Origin: Limnanthes douglasii subsp. nivea
Taxonomy: Eukaryota > Streptophyta > Magnoliopsida > Brassicales > Limnanthaceae
DNA length: 64,000 nucleotides
Assembly: GCA_036936605.1 (NCBI GenBank)
Contig: JAUPFV010000005.1
Location: 49,620,742-49,684,741 of the forward strand
Direction: 5' to 3'
In this document: positions 42,186-53,802 of the stretch, in pieces
Position numbering within the stretch: the first letter of the stretch is position 1
How the letters are laid out: each line of letters starts with the position of its first letter
The notes under the pieces: generated by a model
The model's input: the letters and a program-made list of their open reading frames with translations, nothing else
What the model was told of the DNA's origin: nothing
The model's database searches: none
Made by a program: the position numbers and the translations under genes

Positions 42186-43338
42186 TCGTTTTGGTCTAAA
42201 TTTGTATGAAATAATGGTTATGATTTATATTTTTTATTTGGTGAATAAAGAAATTGAGTTGCATCTTAATTTTGGTTGAACAGACCAAAAGAGAGTCTTG
42301 TAGAGAAGTTTAGGAATGAGGTTTCTAGATGTGGGCTAAACTTTTGGATGGATGTCGGGTTTAAAATTATGTAGTAAGTGATATGAACTAAGGGGATATA
42401 ATAGGATTAGAGAAGTAAATCCACGAAGAAGTTTGGTTTCAAGTCTTGATGAGAGAGGAGTGGGTTTATGTTTTATCGATGACAGATTGGGCAAAAAGGG
42501 CTAAACCCATTTTTGCTATAAAAGAATACATGAGGTTGGATAAGGTGAAGCTAAGATCAAGGGTCACGTTACTCACCAATGGATGGAAGGAAGTAACAGT
42601 AGACGATGAAAGCATTTAGTGACATTACCGTATGACCATGTTTTAACTATTTTTTGAGATTTGGAAAATGTTTGCTCAAACCTCACGACATCGTTCAAAA
42701 ATAAAATTTTATAATCTCTAAATATTCATTCATTAAACTATATTTTAAAAATACTTCAATATTTTTTTAAATTTTAGAATACAACGTTCATAGCATAGCG
42801 TACTAAATATTAAAAAAATTAAAACATAAGTTAAATATAATATTTTAATGTCGCGTAAAAATATAAATGATCGTATAACTTTATGATAAGATTTTATATT
42901 TAAATTATATAATTTTTCCTTAAAATGGAATTATATCTCAACATTGCTCTGGCACTTTCATATTTATATTTTGAATTTGAAAATATATAGTTATAACATC
43001 TATCAAAAATAAAAAAGTAATCAAACAATACTCATCACACTAAAAATATTTTTAAAGACATGGTAAAAATTACATAATTTACATTGTAAGTGAATATTTT
43101 TATTTATTTTTTTAATTCTTAATTTTTAAAATTATATATAATTTTGTTAATTATTTTTATTTTAAAATATCTATAACAAATTTATTGAAAAAAATTCAAA
43201 ATAAATCAAAGTTAGATGTCAATGTAATTTGAATATAAAATTCACTTTTCTGACCAGAAGTCACTAGACTAAAAATGTCTAGTGGGAACCAGTTTCTATT
43301 TGTGACTAAGTTAATCTCTCGTGCATCTATTGATGAAA
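42186..43338. other. AT-rich part of segment D1, no gene seen
   Basis: 42186-42600 is the second copy of the internal repeat. 42650-43338 is AT-rich without coding signal. Confidence 0.55.
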
Positions 43339-43347
43339 TGATGTCTC

Positions 43348-43558
43348 CAAGGATAGCTGAGTTGGTTGAGTATGGCATGTTTGTGATTAAAAGTCATGAG
43401 TGCGAGTCTTTCTACACACGTTTTTTCGGCTAGACTGTCATCTTGTGTGGCTTACCTTCTGGTGTTGGTGTCAAGGCAATCACATCAGACTAAATGTTTA
43501 TTCTGTCCGCACTCATTGCACTCTGAATAGCGGTTGCGGATTCCCTCTGGAAAAAAAT
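43348..43558 (+). mobile_element. tRNA-derived SINE in D1
   Basis: An A-box-like 'tagctgagttggttgag' and, about 35 bases on, a B-box-like 'gagtgcgagtc' (in the D2 copy 'gagttcgagtc') form an internal pol III promoter as in tRNA genes. The element ends in an A run. 'tgatgtctc' (43339-43347) and 'tgatgtcac' (43559-43567) flank it as a 9-bp duplication with one mismatch. It is about 211 bp and non-coding. Confidence 0.75.
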
Positions 43559-43923
43559 TGATGTCACGCGACACTATCTTTGCATAAAATTGTTTCATAC
43601 CTATTTTGGCGTTAGGTGAATGTTTAAATGTAGTTTACTATTTCAATGGACACGTGTGTCTTTTAATACAACCGGTAAATGGGTGGCAAAATACATCATA
43701 CATGGACCGGATCTTATTGGTTAGTTATATTTTTTTATCCTTAAAATTTATTATATTTGCCTAATATTATCTTGAGCATTTAATTCAATGGACTTCTCAA
43801 TCGCCCTTAAATCATAAATTCGTAAATCAAATTCATCGTATGATTTTTTTTTATCAAACTCGGGTCGTGGTTTACATAAAAAAATATTTGATTAAACAAT
43901 ATTTTTTGGGCACGACATACTTC
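43559..43923. other. AT-rich part of D1, likely LTR of GYP-4
   Basis: No coding signal. Its position upstream of the GYP-4 PBS makes it a candidate for LTR sequence, but no second copy confirms this outside the duplication. Confidence 0.4.
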
Positions 43924-44175
43924 TTATACCCGTCCAAATAAGGTCAAACCGAGAAAGCTTAGCAAGCGCGCAATGAGATTTGATTCCTCTAGCAGGTCGT
44001 GCTCCTCAAGCCGAGACAGGATTAATCGATGATCGAAGGTGTCAAGAAATAAATCATACAAGCCGTATGGGTTGGTAAACCTAAGGTAAGCAAACCAAGA
44101 ATATTTCCAAGCAGATGTAACATCAAACGTGTAATATTCATCGGTAAATGAGTGGTTTTTGTTGACGTGTATCAC
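43924..44175 (-). other. Open frame of unknown function, conserved in D2
   Basis: Encodes 83 residues with VNKNHSFTDEYYTFDV, NPYGLYDLFLDTFDHRLILS and EEHDLLEESNLIARLLSFLG. The D2 copy (53297-53503) lacks 13-15 residues in the middle but stays open. It lies antisense to, and upstream of, the GYP-4 PBS, so it may only be LTR sequence. No family is recognised. Confidence 0.3.
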
Positions 44176-44430
44176 ACGATCAACACCATTAATGAACGTA
44201 GACAGTAATGACTCAACAAGTGCTACATCTATTAAAGACTATTACACCACATTATTGAGAGGATTTATGTAATAGATAATAAAGAGAGTAGATAGAGAAT
44301 GAATCTTCAATTAGTATATACAGAATTAAAAGAAAGAAGAAAAATGATATTTTGATTCAATCAACATTTTTTTCCTCATTAAAGCAGTTCATCACTTTGG
44401 CATCTATTTGTGTGGATTTAACCTATCAAA

Positions 44431-44450
44431 GTTGGCACCGTCTATGGGAG
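44431..44450 (+). other. Primer binding site of GYP-4 (D1)
   Basis: 'gttggcaccgtctatgggag' resembles the PBS common in other plant gypsy elements (TTGGCGCCGTCTGTGGG type) and differs from the PBS of the Tat elements above. It marks a different gypsy family. Confidence 0.6.
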
Positions 44451-44475
44451 ACACAAAAGCTTGTTTATCAAACCT

Positions 44476-45930
44476 TCTAATGGTGGTAACTAGATTAGGA
44501 ATTGAAAGGAAGGCTCATGAAGTGAACCTTTTTGGTGGTAGTCATGCGGTTGTCCTCGGGACAGCTCGGAATTTACCCACTTTCGTAAACGACCTAGAAA
44601 TCAACCTGATGCACGATTTTGTGGAACATCATCCTTCTTCCGCGAACGGTGTTCAGTCTGGTAGTTCCCCTTGCAGACTGACCTCAACAACTCTGCTGCC
44701 TCAACAGGCAAGGAAGTTATTCCCGTACAGAGACAACATGCCGCAAACCAAGGTACCTTAGTTACTCATTATATTATTCACATTTTTGAATCGCAGATTA
44801 ATGAGCTAAAGCATGAGCAGCTTAAGGCACTCTAACTGCAAGAAGTCAATGAGCAGAAGGCCAAGACCACTATGGCCAAAATAACTGATGATTTTCAGTT
44901 GCTGACAAAGAAGGAGAGGAATGACGACAAAGTTAAACCTGATCCACCCGAGGAGGCTAAAAAAGCGAGATTCGCGTTGACACGACGAAAGACTGAATGA
45001 GGGATGATGAAGAAGAAGGCGAGAGTGATGGAAAAATGAAAAGGTCCAAGGGATATTAGCGCGACGATGAGAATAATAAAAGAACAACAAAGCGACTTAA
45101 AGAGAGGAGTGTAGTTCAATACGACCAAGTCTGCCATTAGAGAGCGGCCTACATCCTCAAAGAATCCCATTTCATCAACAAAATCTTGGAGGTAGAGCTC
45201 CCATAAAAATTTGTTCTCTATTGGATGGAGGCCTACGACGAAATGGGAGACATGAAGTGTCACATAGAGCAGTTCTGAAACATGATGATGGAATTCAACT
45301 CTGGTGATGCCATACTATATCGTTCACTCTCCATGACCTAAAAAGGTAACGCTATAGACTAGTTTAACAGTTTGTCGAATGGTTTTATTCGTGATTTTGC
45401 AAGTTTATGGGGTGCCTTTTGAGACCGGTTCATCGATAACAAAGAACTCAAGAAAGAGACCAACTTCATCATGGATCCGTATAAGAGGAAAGGATAATAA
45501 ATTAAAAGCTACGTCAAGAGATTCGTTCATGCGATGAATGCCCTAACGGAGCAAAAAGAGCATGTGGTGGTCGTATCGCTTAAGAGATGACTCGACATTG
45601 AGGGTAACCGATATGCCCACCTCGTGTAATTTTTGGTGAAAACAATGGAGGACATCCTCGTGCGAGTTGATCAGTTTATCAGGGTTTACGACGCAAAGAA
45701 ATGAGATTCAACGTACATTTCTGACGCTAAACTGTAAAAATCTAAGACTTATTCGTCCAATCGAATTAGATTGATGATATCGGGCGCGGTGCCAATGAGA
45801 GAGCCCCGAGAAGATCAAGGATTGCGTACTACAAAAACTTGGTTAGAAGGCTTACACCCCTGATGGGGACTATATCTACTATCTACGACAAAGCGAGTGG
45901 ACGTGCAAGATACCACGCCGATAGCTGACC
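44476..45930 (+). pseudogene. gag of GYP-4 (D1)
   Basis: An N-terminal open stretch (to 44761) shows NLLMVVTRLGIERKAHEVNL and a proline/serine-rich part. The Retrotrans_gag core is at about 45225-45640 in changing frames: YDEMGDMKCHIEQF, GNAID followed by a stop and FNSLSNGFIRDFASLWGAF, IKSYVKRFVHAMNALTEQ and VVVVSLKR. It ends with MEDILVRVDQFIRVYDAKK. Many stops interrupt it. Confidence 0.65.
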
Positions 45931-47440
45931 TAATGTTTAACGATAGTGATTTATATGGAGTTACCATGCCTCAAAAGGATATTTTGATGATTAATTTTGA
46001 CATTGAATGAGTGATGGTTACGTACGTCTTGGTTGATGGAGGGTTTAGAAAATATAATCTTCAAAGCAAGCTACAACTGAATGATGAAGGTATCACCCTA
46101 CAAGTCAACTAACAGGACTCTGGTGGGGTACAAGGACAAGTCGTTCTAGTGCGTGGGAGAGGTTGAGCTATTGGTGACCGTGGGCCAATGTGCAACTAAG
46201 AAGGAATTGAAAATGCTTTTCATGGTATCTGATGCCCCGACTTTTATCATGTCATCATTGGTCGATTATGATTACACTAAATGGAGGTGACGCTTTGCAT
46301 GTTTTGACAATTCCTAAAATACCCGATCGGTAATGTGATGGGGTTTATCAGAGGAAGTCAATGAACCGCAAGAATGCTTTATTTTTTCTTAGTTGATCCA
46401 GTAGAGCCATCGCGATATCAGTTAGCCGGCAACCTGGGAGGATGTTCAGCGCCAAGACACTGACCCAGTATCAGTAAATGTAGATGATCCAAGATAAGAT
46501 GACCATTTAAGCTTTGTAGATGAAGAAGTGGTGGACGAAACCCTTGTCGAAGGGAGAAAGATCTGCATTGGTATTATATTTAACTCTGATTTATAAAATA
46601 AATTAGTTTATTTTGTTGGCCCATAACATTGACATTTTTATATAGAATGTCGGCGACGTGACTGGAATCAGACTGATAGTCATATGCCATGAGTGGTCAG
46701 TCAATACGCTAGCCAAACCGTTTCATCAGAAAATGAGATCATTTTCAGCAAAAAAGTCAGAAGCCATTACCCATGAGGTAGACAAGCTCCTCTGTTTGGG
46801 GCACATTAGGAAGGTAAAGTATCCATTATGGATAGAAAACCCTATGTTGGTGAAAAAGAAAGGAAGAAAATGGAAGATTTACTTCAACTTCACCGAGCTC
46901 AACCAGGTCTGCCCCAAAATACCTCCCATTTCCCTCGCATCAACGAGTCGGTAGAGGTGGCATCAGGATGCGAGCTTCTTTCGTTTATGATATAACCAAA
47001 TTTGAATGAACCCTCAGGACGACGAATATAAAATTTCAAACAAAGAGGCGACTGTATTGTTATACAATCATGAGTTCTGTCTCAAAACGTAGGATCGACG
47101 TACTAGCGGATGGTTAACCAGATATTCATCAAGAAGCTCAGTCCCAACATTGAGGCTTATATCATTTATATGCTCGTCAAAAATGATATCGAGGGTCGTC
47201 GGCACAAAGTGATGGTTGATGTCTTTACCATCTTGTACAAGTACAACCTCAAGCTAAACCCCTTGAAATATTGCTTCGGGGTGCCTAATGGTAAGTTTGT
47301 GGGCTACATAGTCAATCAAAATGGGATCTAAAAGAAGTCGGCTCAGTTGAAGGGCCGCTTGGCTACGCTTTCTCATTTCATATCATGGGCCTTAGACAAA
47401 ACTTAACCATTATTCGAAGTACTCAAGGGGCCAATAAATT
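45931..47440 (+). pseudogene. Protease and RT remnants of GYP-4 (D1)
   Basis: A protease tail (LMEGLEN, then LFMVSDAPTF at about 46220) is followed by RT start motifs: KMRSFSAKKSEAITHEVDKL (about 46730), GHIRKVKYPLW, ENPMLVKKKGRKWKIYF and ELNQVCPK. The RT palm end is IEAYIIYMLVKND (about 47150), a degraded YIDDMLVK box, then LNPLKYCFGVPNGKFVGYIV and FISWALDK...PLFEVLKG. It is cut off at about 47440, before RNase H; no RNase H or integrase remains. Confidence 0.72.
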
Positions 47441-47589
47441 CATGTATATGTTATTTGAATTTTGCATTAATAATTATTTTTCTTAAAATCATGTTACTAA
47501 GCAATTTGTATGAAATATTGATATCCTATGAGTTTTATATTTCTTGTTGCACTAAATTCGTTAAAGATATTTGCATATTTTTAAAGAAT

Positions 47590-48552
47590 AAGGGGGAGTC
47601 TCGGTAAGGTTATATGTCGCTTAGACACCATTGCCATATTCTACAAAAATTAAAGATTCATATTACCAGATAAAGCTTAGTGTCAGCAGATTTGATTAAT
47701 CTAAAAACATGTGATACTGGGAGAAGACGTAAAGCATCGAGAAAATTGAGATATTTATTAGTAAATAAAAGCATCGATAAAAATCTTAATCGCAAGCGTC
47801 AGTAAAATGATATAGTAATATGATAAGACGAAAGCATCAACGAAGCATATATTAATGGATGATTGGCGCCAAATATTATTCAATTATAGATACAAAGAAC
47901 TTAAAATATTATGATATTCGAGAAAAATATCATATATTACTAAATTTCTCATGGAGGTTAAGGGATAAAAACACATATTAAAAGATACGTGTGTCATCCA
48001 TGTGTAAAATTTATAGATAAAAATTACTATAAGTATTATATTCAATCATTATAAAAGGGGTTGATGTTTGACTAATAAAAATTATTCTTGATCATTATAA
48101 TCTCATCTATTTAAGGAAGGAAACTCCTTCATCATCCACTTCTTTAAAAAACAAGAAAACATAATTGAATTCTCAACATCACTTCAATTTAGCTAAACTT
48201 GAATGTTTTCTGCGAATTTATATTAAGTATGATTAAAGGATCTCAAACAATTTTAAGCAACATTTTCAAAGTTAAACAAAACAAAACTTCATAATCCAAG
48301 CCAACTCAACTACTTTGAGTATAAAAATCAAATAAAATTTAATTTATTCATGATAAATACTTAGTTATTCATAATTATTTGAAATATTAATCAAAATCAG
48401 TTCTATTTGTTGAAAATCGGCCAAATATAATCTTTTATGGAAGTTTACCACAAGAAGACCTAAAACATAATGCATAAAAAAGTTCTTGGAAAGATTCAAG
48501 TTTTCTAGATAAGTCTCCATATCATCGTGGGATCAGAGATATGTGTTAATTG
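47590..48552. repeat. PPT-like tract and LTR-like region at the end of D1
   Basis: 'aataagggggagtct' (about 47587) looks like a polypurine tract. It is followed by about 950 bp of AT-rich DNA with a TATA-like site ('tctatataagg' in the D2 copy, about 56152). It does not resemble the region upstream of the GYP-4 PBS, so it may come from another LTR element. The class is unresolved. Confidence 0.4.
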
Positions 48553-48561
48553 AGAAGCATT

Positions 48562-50590
48562 AACATATGCTTCAATAACTTCCTTTGCTTCTTGTGTAGA
48601 CTTGGCTTTTAGGGACTTAATTTATTCTTTTAACTCTCTGTTATAATTTTCTAGAGTTCATATTTCATCCAAAATCCGATCTATATCTTCTTTATTTGTC
48701 TCCTGTTGGGATTACATTAAAGTGATCTCATTGGAACTGGATGTTCGCAGTTTATTAATTTTTTCTTGAACCTTGACCACCTCTGTTTTTACTATTTCCA
48801 CCTCTTTTTTTAGAATATAAACCTCTCTGATTTCCTTGTTCGCCTTAGTCTTTTCCTTTTCAATGGAACTTTGTAATTTTTTGTTCTCCTATTGGAGAGA
48901 ACATATAGTTCCTCTTTTGGATTTGATTTCCCTTTCCAGTTCAATAACAGGTTTCACATAACCCATTATTGAGTACTTAACTATATCATTTTCCTTTGAA
49001 ACTTCAGAGGGTGTACCATTGCATATCATGTTGGCTGCAGTACTTGGGAAAGACTTGTCAAATTCTTCATAATAGAATCTTGCCAACTCATCTGTCAGAT
49101 TGTTGAATCCACCAGTAGCTTCTCCTTTGAAGTTTGGAAATATAATGGTAGGGTCGGGTGCATGCATGGTGGGCACATCACATCCCTCCATAATATAAAC
49201 AACTGCATCTAACAATGATACACAATCTCAAGGGATTGTTCTACGACAGTCATTTAGACGTCATCTTGTGAAGTTCTTAATTTCTACTTCTTATCTTTTT
49301 AAGGCCGATGACTGAAGAATCTCTTCATGGTCGGAAGGTATAACTTCCCATCGACATGTTCGATTCTCAACAAAAGGGCGGTAGATAGAGGAGGAGTGAT
49401 GAATTCCTCATATGACAATTCTCCTTTGGGATTGGTCATCCAGAAATGGTTGCGAGTTAAGTTGGTGGGGGTGTAACATTCATGAAAGCCACTATCTCAT
49501 TTCTTCTTTGCCAAGTCATGCAACTTCTCAAAATTGACTTGTGTATCCTTCAAATGATATACAAAGCGGTTCTGAATAACTATAAAGAAAAGGAAATTAA
49601 AACTGATGGTCAAATAATTGAACAAATAAGGAATACATGTTTAAAGAGGATTAACGTGGGCTCTTCTAAAATTTGGTAAGTTGGATCAGATTTTTTTCAA
49701 TAAAAAAATATTTTTGACATTTTCCCATGACCCACAAATGAAAATGAACTGAGTCTTCCATATATTATTTGCTTATAACAAATCGTCTACTACTTTGTCA
49801 GCATTCCCCACTTTGAACTAGTACAAGGGAATCTTAGAATTGCAACATAATCTAGCAATAACCGCCATTTGTTCCATGTGCATTGGAGTTTTGGATGGGA
49901 CGTTATGATACAAGAGATTAAAGTAAACCAGGCATTCAAACTGGCGTGGCTCATACACACCCGAACTAAATGAAACTACATAACGATTTCAGGATCTAGG
50001 GGAAACAGAAGGCCCCAGTTTAGCACATTGGTGTAAAGTAAAAGTTTATTATAGCGGCAATTCATCGGAGTTTCCCTAGTCTTAGGCAGTCTAACTTTAA
50101 TCATGTATGGGAATCCCCACATAGTACACACGACATCCAATTATATACCCTAAAAATAAACGTAAGATATATGATTTAGTGCAAAAAGATATTGGGACGG
50201 ACGCGTCCAGTCAATGAGATCGGGGGCTCTTTGTATTCTTCTTCCATAACTTTACATTTATCCTGAATTTTATTTCCTGACAAAACCTTGTCAATGAAAG
50301 GCTTTAAAGTTTCCTTTGTTTGACCAGATGTCTCAAGGGAAGAATCTTCACTATGAGTTTATATAATTTCTTCCAATTACTTTAGGTTCTGATCCTGATG
50401 GTATAATGAGCTGGGTGCTAGCGTTATCTTCTGTAACATATTGGTGTTTATTTAGGTTCGGTGGAGAGAAAGAATCATTTAGTTTTAATGGTTTCATGGC
50501 AACTTTTGTTTTGCCTTTTGAATGTCTAGTCAATCTAAGTAGGGTGACTTGTGGCCTTTTGAGATTGTGATGGTTGTGAGAAGCACTTGT
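48562..50590 (-). pseudogene. Antisense accessory gene, copy C
   Basis: Minus strand, nearly the same sequence as copy A. Parts in order: QSKGKTKVAMKPLKLNDS (about 50520), the RPN block (about 50190), MAVIARLCCNSKIP-type block (about 49860), the 76-bp candidate intron (49580-49655), the PTNLTRNHFWMTN region (about 49470), NFKGEATGGFNNLTDELARF (about 49130) and IMGYVKPVIELEREIKSK (about 48950). The coiled coil runs to 48562. The basic patch is deleted here, so MEGCDVPTMHAPDPTIIFPN is continuous. The N-terminus is lost by the same junction with D-type sequence as copy A (about 50600). Stops are present. Confidence 0.65.
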
Positions 50591-51329
50591 GTGAAGTAAA
50601 AGATCATAAGTGGATCATAGTTTTATTGAAGGAAATCTGTTTAAAATAAGGGTTATGGTTTTTATTGTATGGTTGTTAAAAAAATAATTTGGGTTGAATC
50701 TTAGTTTGGTTGAATGGACCGAGAGAGAGCCTTGTAGAGTTTGAAGAATTTTGGGCTTCATGGACGTTTTTGTTTGAGAATTTAGAATGAGGCACCTAAT
50801 TTTGGGCCAAAATTTATGATAGATGTTGAGTTTTGAATTCTAAGTTATATGACCAAATGGATTCAGTGGTGTTGGAGAATAAAATCTGGTAAGAAGTGTC
50901 GTTTCAAGGCTTCATGAGAGAAATAGAGGTTTATGTGTAGTAGTGGCTTGGACATAGAGGGACAAGATCATTTTGGTTACGAAAGAGTACGTGAGATTGG
51001 ATAGTCTTATACTATGGCTCATGGGTTAGGCTGGGTGGGTTGGATCTCAGTGTTGGCCTATAAGAGAAAGGTTGGTCTTTGCAAATTACGATAATAGAGG
51101 GTTTCCCGGGTTGTAGTTAGATGTCAGTTTCTATGTGATCTTGGGTGTGAAGGTTGGTCAGAGAACCCTGAAGATCTGAGAAGTAGCGAGTTCGTGATAG
51201 GTTAGATTGTGAGAGAGGTACTTAGCTAAATAAACAATCAAGGGGATTCGACAACCGGGACATGAGGTCAGTGTATCATTTAGAAGAAGACGACTTGACT
51301 ACTTTATGGTCATGGTTTTTCACGTACGA

Positions 51330-51547
51330 TATTCGATGATATCTCCCGCGAGGATCAATATATGTTGCTTTCAGATCTCAACCAGGATCTTTACTAGGAT
51401 ATGACTCAAGAACTGATGTATCTAACGAGAGAAAGGGGTACAATGCTTGATTATTGGATTGATGATCCGATTAAACGTGAGGAAAGGTCAATGTTGGAGG
51501 AAAGAAGACGTGGGTTTGATTTTGGTAGTATAAGTGGTTTAGAGTAA
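51330..51547 (+). other. Exon-like open stretch, D2 copy
   Basis: Same frame as at 41935-42185, with QYMLLSDLNQDLY, a stop, DMTQELMYLTRERGTMLDYW, IDDPIKREERSMLEERRRG and FDFGSISGLE. One of the two internal stops of the D1 copy is a Trp codon here. The origin is unknown. Confidence 0.4.
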
Positions 51548-52695
51548 TCGTTTTGGTCTAAATTTGTATAAAATAGTGGTTATGATTTATATTTTTTGTT
51601 TGGTGAATAAAGAAATTGAGTTGCATCTTAATTTTGGTTGAATAGACCAAAAGAGAGTCTTGTAGAGAAGTTTAGGAATGAGATTTCTAGATGTGGGCTA
51701 AAATTTTGGATGGATGTCGGGTTTAAAATTATGTAGTAAGTAATATGAACTAAGGGGATATAACCACTAAGAAGTTTGGTTTCAAGTCTTGATGAGAGAG
51801 GAGTGGGTTTATGTTTTATCGATGACAGATTGGGAAAAAATGGCTAAACCCATTTTTGTTATAAAAGAAGACATGAGGTTGGATAAGCTGAATTTAAGAT
51901 CAAGGGTCACGTTACTCACCAATAGATAGAAGGAAGTAACAGCAGACGATGAAAGCATTTAGTGACATTACCGTATGACCATGTTTTAACTATTTTTTAG
52001 ATTTGGAAAACGTTTCCTCAAACCTCACGACATCGTTCAAAAATAAAATTTTATAATCTCTAAATATTTGTTCATTAAACTATATTTAAAAAATACTTTA
52101 ATAACATTTAAATTTTAGAATACAACGTTCATAGCATAGCGTACCAAATATTAAAAAAACTAAAATATAAGTTAAATATAATATTTTAATGTCGCGTAAA
52201 AATACCAATGATCGTATAACTTTATGTTAAGATTTTATATTTAAATTATATGATTTTTCCTTAAAATTGAATTATATCTCAACATTGCTCCACACTTTCA
52301 TATTTATATTTTGAATTTGAAAATATATAGTTATAACATCTATGAAAAATAAATAATTAATCAAACAATACTCATCAGACTAAAAATATTTTTAAAGACA
52401 TAGTAAAAACCACATAATTTACATTGTAAGTGAATATTTTTATTTATTTTTTGAATTCTTAATTTTCAAAATTATATATAATTTTGTTAATTCTTTGTAT
52501 TTTAAAATAGCTATAATAATTTTTTTAAGATAAATCAAAGTTAGATGTCAATGTATATTTGTTTCGATGATTTGAATATAAAATAGGACTTTAACCATTC
52601 ACTTTTCAGACCAGAAGTCACTCGACTAAAAATGTTTAGTGGAAACCAGTTGCTATTTATGACTAAGTTAATCTCCCGTGCATGTATTGATGAAA
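51548..52695. other. AT-rich part of segment D2, no gene seen
   Basis: Counterpart of 42186-43338, without coding signal. Confidence 0.55.
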
Positions 52696-52704
52696 TGATG
52701 TCTC

Positions 52705-52917
52705 CAACGGTAGCTGAGTTGGTTGAGTATGCCATGTTTGTGATTAAAGTTCATGAGTTCGAGTCTTTCTACATACGCTTTTTCGGCTAGACTGTCATCT
52801 TGTGTGGCTTACCTTCTGGCGTTGGTTTGCAGGCTATCACGTCAGACTAAAGGTTTACTCTATCCGCACTCATTGCACTCTGAATAGCGGTTGCGGATTC
52901 CCTCCGGAAAAAAAAAT
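52705..52917 (+). mobile_element. tRNA-derived SINE in D2
   Basis: Copy of the SINE at 43348. A-box 'tagctgagttggttgag' and B-box 'gagttcgagtc', the latter closer to the consensus. The flanking 'tgatgtctc' (52696-52704) and 'tgatgtcac' (52918-52926) are the same as in D1, so it was inserted before the duplication. Confidence 0.75.
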
Positions 52918-53296
52918 TGATGTCACACGACACTATCTTTGCATAAAATTGTTTCATACCTATTTTGGCTTTAGGTGAATGTTTAAATGTAGTTTACTAT
53001 TTTAATGGACACGTGTGTCTTTTAATACAACCGGTAAATGGGTGGCAAAATACATCATACATGGACTTGATCTTATTGGTTAGTTATATATTTTTTTTTA
53101 TCCTAATTCACTTATTATATTTTCCTAATATTATCTTGAGCATTTAATTCAATGGACTTCTCAATTGCCCTTAAATCATAAATTCGTAAATCGAATTCAT
53201 TGTATGATTTTTTTTCATCAAACTCGAGCCTTGGTTTACATAAAAAAATATTTTATTAAACAGTACTTTTTGGGCACGACATACTTCTTATACCCG

Positions 53297-53503
53297 TCAA
53301 AATAAGGTCAAACCGAGAAAGCTTAGCAAGCGCGCAATGAGGTTTGATTCCTCTAGCAGGTCGTGCTCCTCAAGCTGAGACAGGATTAATCGATGATCGA
53401 AGGTGTCAAGAAATGAATCATACAAGCCGTATGGGTTGGTAAATGAGACATCAAACGTGTAATATTCATCGGTAAATGAGTGGTTTTTGTTGACGTGTAT
53501 CAC
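53297..53503 (-). other. Open frame of unknown function, D2 copy
   Basis: A 68-residue version of the open frame at 43924-44175. FDVSFTNPYGLYDSFLDTFD replaces the longer middle part. The frame stays open despite the deletion. Confidence 0.3.
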
Positions 53504-53757
53504 ACAATCAGCACTATTAATGAACGTAGACAGTAACGACTCAACAAGTGCTACATCTATTAAAGACCATTACACCACATTATTGAGAGGTTTTATGTAA
53601 TAGATAATGAAGAGAGTAGAGAGAGAATGAATTTTGAATCAGTATATACAGAATTAAAAGAAAGAAGAAAAATGATACTTTGATTCAATTAACATTTTTT
53701 CCTAATTAAAGCAGTTCATCACTTCGGCATCTATTTGTGTGGATTTAACCTATCAAA

Positions 53758-53777
53758 GTTGGAACCGTCTATGGGAG
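53758..53777 (+). other. Primer binding site of GYP-4 (D2)
   Basis: 'gttggaaccgtctatgggag', one base different from the D1 copy. Confidence 0.55.
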
Positions 53778-53802
53778 CCACAAAAGCTTGTTTGTCAAAC
53801 CT

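Larger units (their letters stand above)
41225..48552. repeat. Segment D1 of a tandem segmental duplication
   Basis: This 7.3-kb stretch is repeated as 50605-56594 with the same order of features: internal repeat, SINE, minus-strand open frame, GYP-4 PBS and gag, RT end, PPT and LTR-like region. Differences are scattered point changes and a few deletions. D1 keeps a 1.27-kb portion (about 45800-47070) absent from D2. Confidence 0.93.

Noticed and set aside
43348..43430. tRNA gene
   Set aside because: A- and B-box-like sequences are present but no cloverleaf can be folded, and the element has a tail and target duplication. It is a SINE.
47590..48552. 3' LTR of GYP-4
   Set aside because: It does not align with the sequence upstream of the GYP-4 PBS, so the pairing is not supported. 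Kept as LTR-like only.
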